64,000 bases of DNA from Zestomonas carbonaria (GCF_904061905.1 NZ_CAJFCI010000076.1:62001-126000); one strand, 5' to 3'; shown: positions 50,394 to 59,629, counted from the first letter of the stretch. Numbers and translations: made by a program. Notes: generated from the sequence alone by a model not told the origin.

Positions 50394-51386
50394 ATGCTCA
50401 GATCGTGCGCCGCGGCGCTTGCCGCGCTATCCATTCTGTTTTCCTCGACCGCCCTGGGCGCGGACGGCCCCATCGTCATCAAGTTCTCGCACGTGGTGGC
50501 GGACGACACGCCCAAGGGCAAGGGAGCGTTGCTGTTCAAGAAACTGGCCGAGGAACGCCTGGCCGGCCAGGTGCAAGTCGAGGTCTACTCGAACTCCAAG
50601 CTGTACGGCGATGCGGACGAGATGCAGGCATTGCTGGATAACAAGGTGCAGATGCTGGCGCCGTCGCTGTCCAAGTTCGATCCCTACACCAAGCAATTGC
50701 AGGTGTTCGACCTGCCGTTCCTGTTCGACGACGCCGAGGCGGTCAAGCGCTTTCAGAAGCGCGAAGCGAGCAACAAGCTGCTGAACTCGATGTCCGGCCA
50801 CGGCATCTACGGCCTGGCCTACTGGAACAACGGCCTCAAGCAACTGTCCGCCACCCACGCACTGCACCAACCGGAGGACGCCGCCGGCCTGTCGTTCCGG
50901 GTCCAGCCGTCCAAGGTGCTCGAGTCGCAATTCGAGGCGCTGAACGCCAAGACCGTGCGCCTGTCCTTCAGCGAGGTCTTCAAGGCGCTGCAGGATGGAA
51001 CGGTGCAAGGCGCCGAAAACCCCTGGTCGAACATCGCCAGCCAGAAGCTGCATACCGTGCAGCCCTACATCACCGAGAGCAACCACGGGATGCTCAACTA
51101 CATGCTGATCACCAACTCCAAGTTCTGGCTCGGCATCCCCTTCGCCGTGCGCAGCGAACTGGAGGGCATCATCCAGGAGGTCACCCAGGCCGTGAACAAC
51201 GAGGCCGAGGCGCTCAACCGGCGCGACCGCGAGCGGATCCTGGCTAGCGGCACACAGGTGCTCAGTCTTACCCCGGAAGAGCGCCAGCGCTGGCGCGAGA
51301 AGATGCGGCCGGTGTGGGAAGCCTACGAGGCGGAGATCGGCGCGGACGTGATCCGCGCGGCCCAGGCGGTCAATCGCCAGCGCTGA
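50394..51386 (+). CDS. TRAP transporter substrate-binding protein, DctP family (orphan)
   Basis: This 330-aa periplasmic protein has a signal peptide (ending ALGAD) and the DctP pattern IKFSHVVADDTPKGKGA, QVFDLPFLFDD, GAENPWSNIASQK. It matches Pseudomonas dicarboxylate-binding proteins. No DctQ or DctM membrane genes follow, so it must serve a transporter encoded elsewhere. GGAGG precedes ATG 50394. Confidence 0.92.
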   Translation: MLRSCAAALAALSILFSSTALGADGPIVIKFSHVVADDTPKGKGALLFKKLAEERLAGQVQVEVYSNSKLYGDADEMQALLDNKVQMLAPSLSKFDPYTKQLQVFDLPFLFDDAEAVKRFQKREASNKLLNSMSGHGIYGLAYWNNGLKQLSATHALHQPEDAAGLSFRVQPSKVLESQFEALNAKTVRLSFSEVFKALQDGTVQGAENPWSNIASQKLHTVQPYITESNHGMLNYMLITNSKFWLGIPFAVRSELEGIIQEVTQAVNNEAEALNRRDRERILASGTQVLSLTPEERQRWREKMRPVWEAYEAEIGADVIRAAQAVNRQR

Positions 51387-51663
51387 AAGGCATCGTCCCC
51401 GCAATCACGACCTCGGCTCCAAGGAACCGCCCAGCCAGTCACGGCAATTCCAGTTGCCCCGCTGGCCGTGGCGGGCGCCCCCGCTACCTGGCCGCCACGT
51501 GCACGAAGTCGACAACCTACGGGACCATCACGGCGCCGCGATCAGGCCGCGCTGTAAAATTAAGTAAATCGATATTTACCATTGAGATTGCGCGCTAATT
51601 AATTCGAAACAATCAATATAAATTTGTGCTCACCGATCAACCACGGTCCTGGAGAGCACAGCA
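51387..51663. other. Intergenic, AT-rich at its right end
   Basis: No gene is seen. Bases 51545-51625 are AT-rich (TAAATCGATATTTACC), likely the promoter of the two small genes that follow. Confidence 0.45.
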
Positions 51664-51828
51664 ATGAACAGTCCCGCCCGCTACGTCCGCAACGGTGCCT
51701 TCGCCGGCATCGGCCTGTATTCGATCATCGTCCTCGTCCTTCTCGCCCAGAGCCTCGTCCAGACGGCTCCGAGCGCCGACTTCCAGTTCGGTCAGCCCAT
51801 CGCGAGCGACCGTGGGGGTGCCAGATGA
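51664..51828 (+). CDS. 54-aa small membrane protein
   Basis: This small ORF has one hydrophobic helix (GIGLYSIIVLVLLAQSLV) and GGAG upstream. Its stop overlaps the next start as ATGA, which supports both genes. Function unknown. Confidence 0.7.
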   Translation: MNSPARYVRNGAFAGIGLYSIIVLVLLAQSLVQTAPSADFQFGQPIASDRGGAR

Positions 51829-52079
51829 GAAGACAAAGACGCAAGTTACTGTTCATGGCCGGACTGGCGGTGATGACCAATATGTTCACGTTGCTCGGCA
51901 TCAACCATGGCTCGGCTGGCGCGATCGCCCGCACCATCGAGAACGCCCACAACCTGTCGCGCGACCTGACCGTTTCCGAAGCCTTCAAATACCTGCCTGG
52001 CGATCCGCCCAAGCGCAGCCAGCCGCGCCTCGACGTCACGGCCTTCATCTGCAACGACTCGATCTGCGCGGCGAGCTGA
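51825..52079 (+). CDS. 84-aa exported hypothetical protein
   Basis: A basic start (MRRQRRKLLF) and hydrophobic segment (AGLAVMTNMFTLLGI) are consistent with a signal or anchor. The mature part ends with two cysteines (ICNDSICAAS). It is coupled to the preceding small gene. Function unknown. Confidence 0.72.
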   Translation: MRRQRRKLLFMAGLAVMTNMFTLLGINHGSAGAIARTIENAHNLSRDLTVSEAFKYLPGDPPKRSQPRLDVTAFICNDSICAAS

Positions 52080-52910
52080 TCAGGCCGTCCGCGTCAACCA
52101 GCCAGCAACCCGTTCTGTCACCATCTGCGGTGCCTTCAACCAGGCGCTGTGCGGGTTCTCGCTCGGCGGACGTGGCGATGGCAAAAGCTCGACGTGCGGG
52201 CTCACCTGGATCAACCCGGCCAGACCGCTGGTAGATGCCGGCGGCGCGAAGGTATCGCCTTCGATGGCCAGGTACAGCGAAGCGATCGGATTGTCCCGGC
52301 TTTCCACCTGGACCAGGCCGGTATGCCGGAAGTGCCCGCTCCAGGCCACCCTCCCCCAGTCACGCATCAGGCTGCGCGCCTCGTGACCGCCGAAGCCGAT
52401 ACGCTTGCCCGGCAGGTAGCCGAGCAGCGCGGTGAGCGTGTTGAAGGCCAGCGCGGCGCTCGGCGTCATCAACCGTCGCCAGCCATCCCAGTAGCGGTAA
52501 TGGATGTTGCCGCAGGCCACCCCGATCACCGTCACTCCGCTGTGCGGTTGCGCGGCAGCGTACAGCGTGGCGACCTGGCCACCCAGGCTGTGCCCGAGCA
52601 GAGTCTGCGGGCTGTCGGGAAAGTGCCGCTCGGCGGCGGCGCGCAACTGCGGTACGAAGTCCTCGACCAACTGTCGATAGCCGTAGTCGAAGCGCCGGGA
52701 CGGACGTGGCCGGCTCTCACCCTGGCCGGGCCAGTCGGCCGTCAATACGTTCAGGCCGGCCTGCGCCAGGTTCTGCGCCAGCGTCTCGTACTTGCGCGCA
52801 GCAACCCCGAGCGCCGGCAGGACGATAACCACCGGCGCGCCGGGCGCGGCGGAATACGGATGGATCGGACACTGGCAACGTCCATCGGCGAACGGCACGG
52901 CATCGGGCAT
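52080..52910 (-). CDS. Alpha/beta hydrolase
   Basis: This 276-aa hydrolase has the nucleophile elbow GHSLGG, an oxyanion region in VIVLPALGVAARKYE, and a C-terminal His in SPHVELLP. It is likely an esterase or lysophospholipase. The gene stop abuts the stop of the 84-aa gene on the other strand. Confidence 0.85.
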   Translation of the reverse strand: MPDAVPFADGRCQCPIHPYSAAPGAPVVIVLPALGVAARKYETLAQNLAQAGLNVLTADWPGQGESRPRPSRRFDYGYRQLVEDFVPQLRAAAERHFPDSPQTLLGHSLGGQVATLYAAAQPHSGVTVIGVACGNIHYRYWDGWRRLMTPSAALAFNTLTALLGYLPGKRIGFGGHEARSLMRDWGRVAWSGHFRHTGLVQVESRDNPIASLYLAIEGDTFAPPASTSGLAGLIQVSPHVELLPSPRPPSENPHSAWLKAPQMVTERVAGWLTRTA

Positions 52911-53061
52911 GGCAATCAGTCCTTGTTCTTGTCGGCGACAATGGTGCGAATCTAGAGCAATTGCTCCAGCCCCACCATAACCCCTCAGGTAAAGACATCT
53001 GCCATGCTGGATAGCTGGATAGAATGGCCCGATCGCCGTACTTCAGGAGAACGAGAACGAC

Positions 53062-54033
53062 ATGGCCCAGGTCGTAGCCGCAGCGGTTTATTCCAAAGGC
53101 AGGAAAGTCACCGACATCACCCTAGAACAAGGCGCCGAGTGGGCTTCCAGGGAAGGTCACTTCGTCTGGATCGGCCTGCACGACCCCGGCACCGAAGAAC
53201 TGCTCAGCCTGCAGCGGCAGTTCCAGTTGCACCCGCTGGCCGTGGAGGACGCCCTGCTCCAGCACACCCGGCCGAAGCTGGAGACCTTCGGCGACGCGCT
53301 GTTCATGGTGGTCTATTCGCCGGTGCTGAGGGATGACGAACTGGTATTCATCGAGACCCAGTTGTTCGCCGGCAAGGGGTACGTGATCAGCGCCCGCTAC
53401 GGCGACTCGCCCTCCTACGCGGCGGTCCGCCAGCGCTGCGAGGCGCAGCCCCACATGCTGGAGCATGGCGAGGACTTCGTCCTCTATTCGCTGCTGAGCT
53501 TCGTGATCGAGAACTACCGACCCGTGCTGGATATCTTCCACAGCCACCTCGAGGACATGGAGCAGCGGGTGCTCAACCATCCATTGACCCAGGCCGACGT
53601 CGAGGGCATCCAGTCGATGCGCCGCGACCTGCTGCGCCTGCGCCGCTATCTCGCGCCGCAGGGGGAAATCTGCCAGGAGCTCCAGCACCTGGACTTCCCC
53701 TTCATCGACAAGCACATGCGCCCGTATTTCCGCGACGTGGCGATCCACGTCCAGCGCCTGCTGGAAGACCTCACCAGCATGCGCGAGATGGCCGACCACG
53801 CCATCGAGATCGGCCTGCTCCTGGAGGCTTCGCGACAGAGCATCACCCAACGCAAGTTCGCCGCCTGGGCGGCTATCCTCGCCTTCCCGACGGCCATCGC
53901 CGGCATTTACGGGATGAACTTCCACAACATGCCGGAGCTGGACTGGCAGTATGGTTACTTCGGGGTTCTGGGGATCATCGCCGTGGGTTGCGGTGGGTTG
54001 TATGCCAACTTCAAGCGGATGAATTGGCTTTGA
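53062..54033 (+). CDS. CorA-family Mg2+/Co2+ transport protein
   Basis: This 323-aa protein has a cytoplasmic funnel domain and two C-terminal helices with the YGMNF motif (residues about 282-286) in the pore loop. CorA forms a pentameric Mg2+ channel. ATG 53062 follows AACGAC with weak ribosome match. The loop after GMN is MPELDWQYGY, as in typical members. Confidence 0.93.
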   Translation: MAQVVAAAVYSKGRKVTDITLEQGAEWASREGHFVWIGLHDPGTEELLSLQRQFQLHPLAVEDALLQHTRPKLETFGDALFMVVYSPVLRDDELVFIETQLFAGKGYVISARYGDSPSYAAVRQRCEAQPHMLEHGEDFVLYSLLSFVIENYRPVLDIFHSHLEDMEQRVLNHPLTQADVEGIQSMRRDLLRLRRYLAPQGEICQELQHLDFPFIDKHMRPYFRDVAIHVQRLLEDLTSMREMADHAIEIGLLLEASRQSITQRKFAAWAAILAFPTAIAGIYGMNFHNMPELDWQYGYFGVLGIIAVGCGGLYANFKRMNWL

Positions 54034-54069
54034 GCGCGTGGCCCGGATGCAATTCGGCCGGGGGTATTT

Positions 54070-54090
54070 CCCGGATTGCATCCGGGCTGC
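54070..54090 (+). repeat. Short palindromic repeat CCCGGAT-N-ATCCGGG, copy 2
   Basis: CCCGGATTGCATCCGGGCTGC matches copy 1 at 4566-4586 in 19 of 21 bases. It lies 36 bases after the CorA stop codon. Confidence 0.8.
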
Positions 54091-54151
54091 GTGGTTTTAG
54101 GGGCGGGGGAAGAATATGAGGTTCCGAGCGCTATAAAGCCCTCCCTCTCCA

Positions 54152-54183
54152 AGCCCTCTCCACTAGGCGTGCCCCCATAAATA
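54152..54183 (+). repeat. Dispersed repeat, copy 2 (32 bp identical to 4464-4495)
   Basis: The 32 bases are identical and in the same orientation as copy 1. The GGACCAGTCCCC block follows here, rather than precedes as at copy 1. Confidence 0.85.
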
Positions 54184-54383
54184 AGAGAGGGGGCAGGCCG
54201 TGCGGGCTGGCAGGTTATGTGGCTTGGAGTGAGGCCGAGGGGCTAGCCAGGTCGTTTCCGGATTGCACGGACAGTTGGCATTCGCAGGACCAGTCCCCTC
54301 CCCCTCCGGGAGAGGGTTAGGGTGAGGGACGGAGTTCCGGTACACCACGAAGCCATGCCCCCCAGACTGCATCCAGCACCCCA

Positions 54384-55118
54384 TCAGGCCGACCGCTTCT
54401 CTTTCTCCCGACCATTGGCAACGAAACGCATCATCCACTCGGCCACCACATGGCCGTCATGGTCGCGCTCCAGGCTGGCGATGCCCTGCTGGTAGATCTG
54501 CTCGCCAAGATGCTGCTGGCGGATTTCCAGCAGCGAGCGCGAATAGTCGTGGACGAATTCCGGGTGGCCCTGGAAGCACAGCACCTGGTCCTCGATGGCG
54601 TAGGCGGCGTGCGGGCAGAAGTCGCTGGAGGCGATCAAGCGGGCATTCTCCGGCAGGGCGGTGACCTGATCCTGGTGGCTGATCAGCAGGGTCAGGTCGT
54701 CCACCGTCGGGCTCATCCAGGCCGGCTGGTCGGCGATGCGGTACTGGTGGGTGCCGACGCCCCAGCCCTGCGCGGCGCGCTCGGCCTTGCCGCCCAGCAG
54801 CAGGGCGAGCAACTGGTGGCCGAAGCAAATACCCAGCAACTTGTCACCGCGCTCGTAACGCTCCAGCAGGTAGGTCTTGAGGGTCTGGATCCATGGATCG
54901 CTGCCGAAGGAGTCGGCCTTGCTGCCGGTCACCAGATAGGCGTCGAAGTGCTCGTCATCCGCCGGGTACTGGCCCTCCACCACGTTGTAGGTGATGAACT
55001 CCGCGGGAATCGGCTGGCGGCTGAAGAGCTGCTCGAACATCCGCCCGTAGCCCTGGTACTGGTCGATCAGTTCAGGGCGGAGGATATCGGTTTCCAGAAT
55101 GCAGATGCGAAGCGTCAT
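54384..55118 (-). CDS. Class I glutamine amidotransferase-like protein
   Basis: This 244-aa protein has the nucleophile elbow GICFGHQLLA and C-terminal QGHPEF with His and a Glu-like position. It is likely a gamma-glutamyl or GMP-synthase-type GATase acting alone. ATG 55118 is followed by TLRICILETD. Substrate unknown. Confidence 0.9.
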   Translation of the reverse strand: MTLRICILETDILRPELIDQYQGYGRMFEQLFSRQPIPAEFITYNVVEGQYPADDEHFDAYLVTGSKADSFGSDPWIQTLKTYLLERYERGDKLLGICFGHQLLALLLGGKAERAAQGWGVGTHQYRIADQPAWMSPTVDDLTLLISHQDQVTALPENARLIASSDFCPHAAYAIEDQVLCFQGHPEFVHDYSRSLLEIRQQHLGEQIYQQGIASLERDHDGHVVAEWMMRFVANGREKEKRSA

Positions 55119-55389
55119 GAAGATGTCCTGATACCGGTGGGGATTGCCAAATGTGCAATTTATTTAACACAAGCCGCCTTACAAGAGAACAGCCCGCCGA
55201 TGCAAATCCCCGAACATTTCTGGAGCGATCCCATCCCTGGCCGCCTCAGGCGTCAATAAAACACAACAGCCCCAAAACCATCATCCACCTCGATAGTCAC
55301 CATGAAGGGCATTCACTTCTGGCTCGGCGGGGCTTGGGCAATTATCCCTCTCACGGGGCCCGCCCCTCCCAACCGACGAGGACATCGCC

Positions 55390-55512
55390 ATGAGCAAATA
55401 CGCCGCCATCGCCAGCCTGATCGCCGCTTCCGCCTTCACCTCCAGCAGCGCACCGCACCACTACCAGGTCAAGTCGCAAAGCAACGAGAAGCGCGAGAAG
55501 AAATCGCAGTAA
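55390..55512 (+). CDS. 40-aa small protein
   Basis: This short ORF has a weakly hydrophobic alanine/serine-rich N-terminus (YAAIASLIAASAFTSSSA) and a charged lysine-rich end (NEKREKKSQ), resembling a small secreted peptide. It has ACGAGGAC upstream. Confidence is limited by its size. Confidence 0.55.
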   Translation: MSKYAAIASLIAASAFTSSSAPHHYQVKSQSNEKREKKSQ

Positions 55513-55558
55513 TCCCCCTGGCGCCGCCCGGCGGCGCAGGCATTACGGAGCATCCGCC

Positions 55559-55768
55559 ATGACCATTGCCGAACCGCTTTCCAGCCGGCAAGCCTATGGG
55601 GTGACCTACGCCAGCCTCGAGGACGGCCAGTTGCTTTTCGAATCGGAACTCGCCTTCCAACTGGAAGACGGCAGCCTGCTGACCCTGCACCTGCCGACCC
55701 CGCCCGGTGAGCGCCAGGCGATCCAGCGGGCGGTCTTGAGGCAGATCGACAGCGTCCCTCCGGGCTGA
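55559..55768 (+). CDS. 69-aa hypothetical protein
   Basis: This small soluble acidic protein (YASLEDGQLLFESELAFQLEDGS) is preceded by ACGGAG. It lies before a strong terminator. Function unknown; small homologues occur in Pseudomonas next to the FadB-like gene. Confidence 0.65.
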   Translation: MTIAEPLSSRQAYGVTYASLEDGQLLFESELAFQLEDGSLLTLHLPTPPGERQAIQRAVLRQIDSVPPG

Positions 55769-55800
55769 ATGCCCTCGGTCATCCCCCGCACTCCCCAATG

Positions 55801-55828
55801 AAAAACCGGCCACGAAGGCCGGTTTTTC
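55801..55828. terminator. Bidirectional terminator between the 69-aa gene and fadB-like gene
   Basis: AAAAACCGGCC-ACGA-AGGCCGGTTTTTC is a perfect hairpin with A and T ends, usable by both converging units. Confidence 0.9.
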
Positions 55829-55843
55829 ATTGCCGGAAGCGCC

Positions 55844-57988
55844 TCAGAAAGCCTCCCCCTTGGCGGCCTTGTCCAGCAGCAGCGCCGGCGGTTCGAAGCG
55901 CTCGCCGTACTGCTCGGCGAGGTACTGGGCGCGGGCGATGAAGTCCTTCAGGCCGTACTGGTTGATGAACTGCAACGCGCCGCCGGTCCAGGCGGCGAAG
56001 CCGATGCCGAAGATCGAGCCGATGTTGGCGTCGGCGGTGGACAGCAGCACGCCCTCCTCCACGCAACGCACGGTCTCGATGGCCTGGATGAACAGGATGC
56101 GGTCGCGCACGTCGACGGCCGGGATCTGCCGGTCGGCCTTTTCGAAGCGCGCCTTCAGCTCGGGCCAGAGGTACTTCTTGCCGCCCTGCGGGTACTCGTA
56201 GAAGCCGCCGCCGGCCGCCTTGCCCGGACGCTTGTACTCGTTGACCATCAGGTCGACCACCGCGAACGCCGGGTGCTCGGGCATCGTCTTGCCTTCGGCG
56301 GCGAGGTCCTTGCGGGTCTGCTCGCGGATGTGGGTCATCAGGCTCATGGAGACTTCATCGGAAACCGCCAGCGGGCCGACCGGCATGCCGGCCTTGCGCG
56401 TCTCGGTCTCGATCATCGCGGCGCTGACGCCCTCGCCGAGCATGGCCAGGCCCTCGTTGGTGAAGGTGCCGAACACCCGCGAGGTGAAGAAGCCGCGGCT
56501 GTCGTTGACCACGATGGGCGTCTTCTTGATCTGCAGCACGTAGTCGAAGGCGCGGGCCAGGGTTTCGTCGTTGGTCTTGGCGCCACGGATGATTTCCACC
56601 AGCGGCATCTTGTCCACCGGGCTGAAGAAGTGCAGGCCGATGAACTTCTCGGGCTTCTGCACGGCGCAGGCCAGGCCACTGATCGGCAGGGTCGAGGTGT
56701 TCGAGGCGATCACCGCATCCGGCAGCGCGGCGGCTTCGGCGGCGGCGGTGACCTTGCCCTTCAGCGCGCGATCCTCGAACACGGCCTCGATGACCAGGTC
56801 GCAACCCTCGAAGTCGGCTTCCTTGTCGGTGGGCTTGATGCGCGCCAGGATGGCGTCGCGCTGCTCGGCGGACAGCCGGCCACGGGACACCCGCTTGTCG
56901 AGCAGGCCGGCGGAATAGGCCTTGCCCTTCTCCGCCGCCTCGACGGAGACATCCTTGAGCACCACCTCGATGCCGGCCTGCGCCGACACGTAGGCGATGC
57001 CCGCGCCCATCATGCCGGCGCCGAGCACGCCGAGCTTCCTGGTCACGTACTGCGGCTGGCCCTGGGGACGGGACTTGCCGGCGTTGATCTCATTGAGCTG
57101 GAACCAGAAGGTTCCGATCATGTTCTTCGCCACCTGGCCGGTCACCAGCTCGGTGAAGTAGCGCGCCTCGATGAGCTGCGCGGTGTCGAAGTCGACCTGC
57201 GCGCCTTCGACGGCGGCGCAGAGGATCTTCTCCGGCGCCGGGAAGCAGCCTTTGGTCTTGTCGCGCAGCACCGACGGGGCGATGGCCAGCATCTGCGCCA
57301 CGTTGGGGCTGGACGGCGTGCCGCCGGGGATCTTGTAGCCCTTCACGTCCCAGGGCTGCACGGCGGCCGGGTTGGCGGCGATCCAGGCGCGGGCCTGGGC
57401 CAGCATGTCGTCGCGGTCGCTGGCGATGGCGTGGATCAGGCCGGCCCGGAGGGCATCCTGCGGGCTGACCCGCTTGCCTTCCAGCAGATACGGCAGGGCC
57501 TTCTCGATGCCCAGCAGGCGCACCATGCGCACTACCCCGCCACCGCCCGGCAGCAGGCCGAGGGTGACTTCCGGCAGGCCGAGCTGCACGCCCTTGTCGC
57601 CCAGGGCGATGCGGTGCTGGCAGGCCAGGCAGATTTCCCAGCCGCCGCCCAGCGCGGCGCCGTTGATCGCGGCGACCACCGGCTTGCCGAGGGTTTCCAG
57701 GGTGCGCAGTTGCGCCTTGAGGCCCAGCACGTGCCGGTAGAACTCGGCGGCCTCGGCCTTGGTGACCTTGACCAGGTCGTTGAGATCGCCGCCGGCGAAG
57801 AAGGTCTTCTTGGCGGAGGTGATGATCACCCCGGCGATGGCGTCCTTTTCCGCCTCCAGGCGGGCGATGGTCTTGCCCATGGCCTCCACGTAGGCGGCGT
57901 TCATGGTGTTGGCGCTCTGGCCGGGCATGTCGATGGTCAGGACGACGATATTGTCCTGGCCCTTTTCGTAACGGATGGCGTCAGTCAT
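55844..57988 (-). CDS. Multifunctional 3-hydroxyacyl-CoA dehydrogenase/enoyl-CoA hydratase (FadB/FadJ-like)
   Basis: This 714-aa enzyme has an N-terminal crotonase domain (residues 1-190; CoA site AAINGAALGGGWEICLACQ), an NAD-binding domain (LGVLGAGMMGAGIAYVSA near 320) and a C-terminal hydroxyacyl-CoA dehydrogenase domain (HFFSPVDKMPLVEII). It performs two steps of beta-oxidation. ATG 57988 is chosen, since an earlier ATG is in the leader. It forms an operon with the thiolase upstream. Confidence 0.94.
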   Translation of the reverse strand: MTDAIRYEKGQDNIVVLTIDMPGQSANTMNAAYVEAMGKTIARLEAEKDAIAGVIITSAKKTFFAGGDLNDLVKVTKAEAAEFYRHVLGLKAQLRTLETLGKPVVAAINGAALGGGWEICLACQHRIALGDKGVQLGLPEVTLGLLPGGGGVVRMVRLLGIEKALPYLLEGKRVSPQDALRAGLIHAIASDRDDMLAQARAWIAANPAAVQPWDVKGYKIPGGTPSSPNVAQMLAIAPSVLRDKTKGCFPAPEKILCAAVEGAQVDFDTAQLIEARYFTELVTGQVAKNMIGTFWFQLNEINAGKSRPQGQPQYVTRKLGVLGAGMMGAGIAYVSAQAGIEVVLKDVSVEAAEKGKAYSAGLLDKRVSRGRLSAEQRDAILARIKPTDKEADFEGCDLVIEAVFEDRALKGKVTAAAEAAALPDAVIASNTSTLPISGLACAVQKPEKFIGLHFFSPVDKMPLVEIIRGAKTNDETLARAFDYVLQIKKTPIVVNDSRGFFTSRVFGTFTNEGLAMLGEGVSAAMIETETRKAGMPVGPLAVSDEVSMSLMTHIREQTRKDLAAEGKTMPEHPAFAVVDLMVNEYKRPGKAAGGGFYEYPQGGKKYLWPELKARFEKADRQIPAVDVRDRILFIQAIETVRCVEEGVLLSTADANIGSIFGIGFAAWTGGALQFINQYGLKDFIARAQYLAEQYGERFEPPALLLDKAAKGEAF

Positions 57989-58054
57989 TGTCTTGTTCTC
58001 ATCCCAAGGTGGGGACGTAGGATGGGTGGAGCGCAGCGATACCCATCCCACGGT

Positions 58055-59263
58055 TCAGATACGTTCGATGATCGTTGCGATACCCATGCCGCCACCCACG
58101 CAGAGGGTGGCCAGGCCGTAGCGCTTGTTGCGCTTCTCGAGCTCGTCGAGCAGGGTGCCGAGGATGGCGCAGCCGGTGGCGCCGAGCGGGTGGCCCATGG
58201 CGATGGAGCCGCCGTTGACGTTGACCTTGTCCTCCGGGACGCCCATGTCCTTCATGAACTTCATCACCACCGAGGCGAAGGCTTCGTTGACCTCGAACAG
58301 GTCGATGTCGTCGACCTTCAGGCCGGCCTTGGCCAGCGCCTTGCGGGTGGCCGGCGCCGGGCCGGTGAGCATGATGGTCGGGTCGGTGCTGGTCACCGCG
58401 GTGGCGACGATGCGCGCGCGCGGCTTGAGGCCGAGTTCCTTGCCCTTGGCGGCGGAGCCGATCAGCATGGCGGCCGCGCCGTCGACGATGCCCGAGCTGT
58501 TGCCCGGGGTATGCACGTGGTTGATGCGCTCGACGTGGCTGTACTGGCGGATCGCGGTGGCGTCGAAGCCCATCGCGCCCATCATCTCGAAGCTCGGCTT
58601 GAGCTGGCCGAGGCCTTCCAGCGTCGAGTCGCCACGGATGAATTCGTCACGGTCGAGCAGGACGATGCCGTTCTGATCCACCACCGGCACCAGGGACTTG
58701 CTGAACGAGCCGTCGGCGCTGGCGCGCGCGGCCTTCTGCTGGGAGCGCAGGGCGAACGAATCGACATCCTCGCGGCTGAAGCCTTCCAGGGTGGCGATCA
58801 GGTCGGCGCCGACGCCCTGGGGCACGAAGCTGGTGTGCAGGTTGGTCGCCGGGTCCATCGCCCAGGCGCCTCCGTCGGAGCCCATCGGCACGCGCGACAT
58901 GGACTCCACGCCGCCGACCACCACCAGGTCCTCGAAGCCGGAGCGGACCTTCATCGCACCGAGGTTCACGGCCTCCAGGCCCGAAGCGCAGAAACGGTTG
59001 AGCTGCACGCCGGCGACGCTGATGTCCCAGTCGGCCACCATCGCGGCGGTCTTGGCGATGTCGCCGCCCTGGTCGCCGACCGGGCTGACGCAGCCGAGCA
59101 CCACGTCGTCGACCTGGCTGGTGTCCAGGTTGTTGCGTACCTGCAAGGCCTTGAGCAGCCCGGCGATCAGGTCGACCGGCTTGACGCTGTACAGCGAGCC
59201 GTCCTTCTTGCCCTTGCCGCGGGGCGTGCGCACCGCATCGAAAATGAAAGCTTCGGTAGTCAT
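58055..59263 (-). CDS. Acetyl-CoA C-acyltransferase (FadA-like thiolase)
   Basis: This 402-aa thiolase has the acylated Cys92 (FCASGLEAVN), the His motif (GGSIAMGHPLGATG) and the C-terminal Cys (LCVGGGMG). It carries out the last step of beta-oxidation with the downstream FadB-like enzyme. A direct repeat before the gene may be the operator. Confidence 0.95.
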   Translation of the reverse strand: MTTEAFIFDAVRTPRGKGKKDGSLYSVKPVDLIAGLLKALQVRNNLDTSQVDDVVLGCVSPVGDQGGDIAKTAAMVADWDISVAGVQLNRFCASGLEAVNLGAMKVRSGFEDLVVVGGVESMSRVPMGSDGGAWAMDPATNLHTSFVPQGVGADLIATLEGFSREDVDSFALRSQQKAARASADGSFSKSLVPVVDQNGIVLLDRDEFIRGDSTLEGLGQLKPSFEMMGAMGFDATAIRQYSHVERINHVHTPGNSSGIVDGAAAMLIGSAAKGKELGLKPRARIVATAVTSTDPTIMLTGPAPATRKALAKAGLKVDDIDLFEVNEAFASVVMKFMKDMGVPEDKVNVNGGSIAMGHPLGATGCAILGTLLDELEKRNKRYGLATLCVGGGMGIATIIERI

Positions 59264-59384
59264 GGTGTCCTCTCGCCTCCGTTGGGGAGGAGTCGGTGGC
59301 AGTGCGAAATCGGGCCCGCGCCCGAAGACCACTCGTTATTGTTTTAGAGCGATTACACCTTACGCGCAGGCCGGGGATGCTCAA

Positions 59385-59422
59385 TGACCTAAGCGCTCAG
59401 CGCCATTGACTACAGCGCTCAG
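59385..59422. promoter_or_regulatory. Direct repeat TGACN2-N2-AGCGCTCAG, candidate operator of the thiolase operon
   Basis: TGACCTAAGCGCTCAG (59385-59400) and TGACTACAGCGCTCAG (59407-59422) are 22 bases apart start to start, about two helical turns, and 122 bases upstream of the thiolase start. Confidence 0.5.
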
Positions 59423-59597
59423 ACGAACGGTCAAAGATGGCCATCTGCCCAGGAATCTGGAAAAACATGTCTGGCCTGCGGGTCAGGTCGCGCCGGCGCG
59501 CAAAGGCCATAACCCGACGGCGCTAGAACGCCTGGGCTTGAAACCAAGACTTCTAAAGAAAGTGTGATCCTGCCCCTAGATTTGTCAGGGCAAGGTG

Positions 59598-59629
59598 CCG
59601 CCGCCGGGTTTTGCCGGGGCGGTTTTTTT
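59598..59629 (+). terminator. Solitary rightward terminator
   Basis: CCGCC-G-CCGG and CCGG-GGCGG form a nine-base stem with one bulge, followed by seven T. No annotated gene ends here on this strand, so it may end an unannotated RNA. Confidence 0.65.

Larger units (their letters stand above)
54034..54383. other. Intergenic region with dispersed repeats
   Basis: No gene is supported in these 350 bases. They hold the CCCGGAT palindrome, the 32-base repeat and the GGACCAGTCCCCTC block at 54287-54340. The arrangement is a mirror of that at 4.36-4.59 kb. Confidence 0.6.

Noticed and set aside
51430..51480. Resemblance of 51440-51475 to part of corA (53219-53255)
   Set aside because: About 30 of 35 bases agree, but there is no continued similarity on either side, so it may be chance in GC-rich sequence.
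56273..59347. Open frame of about 1024 codons on the plus strand
   Set aside because: It is antisense to the intact FadB-like and FadA-like genes and is an artefact of high GC; the product is His/Gly/Arg-rich with no domain.
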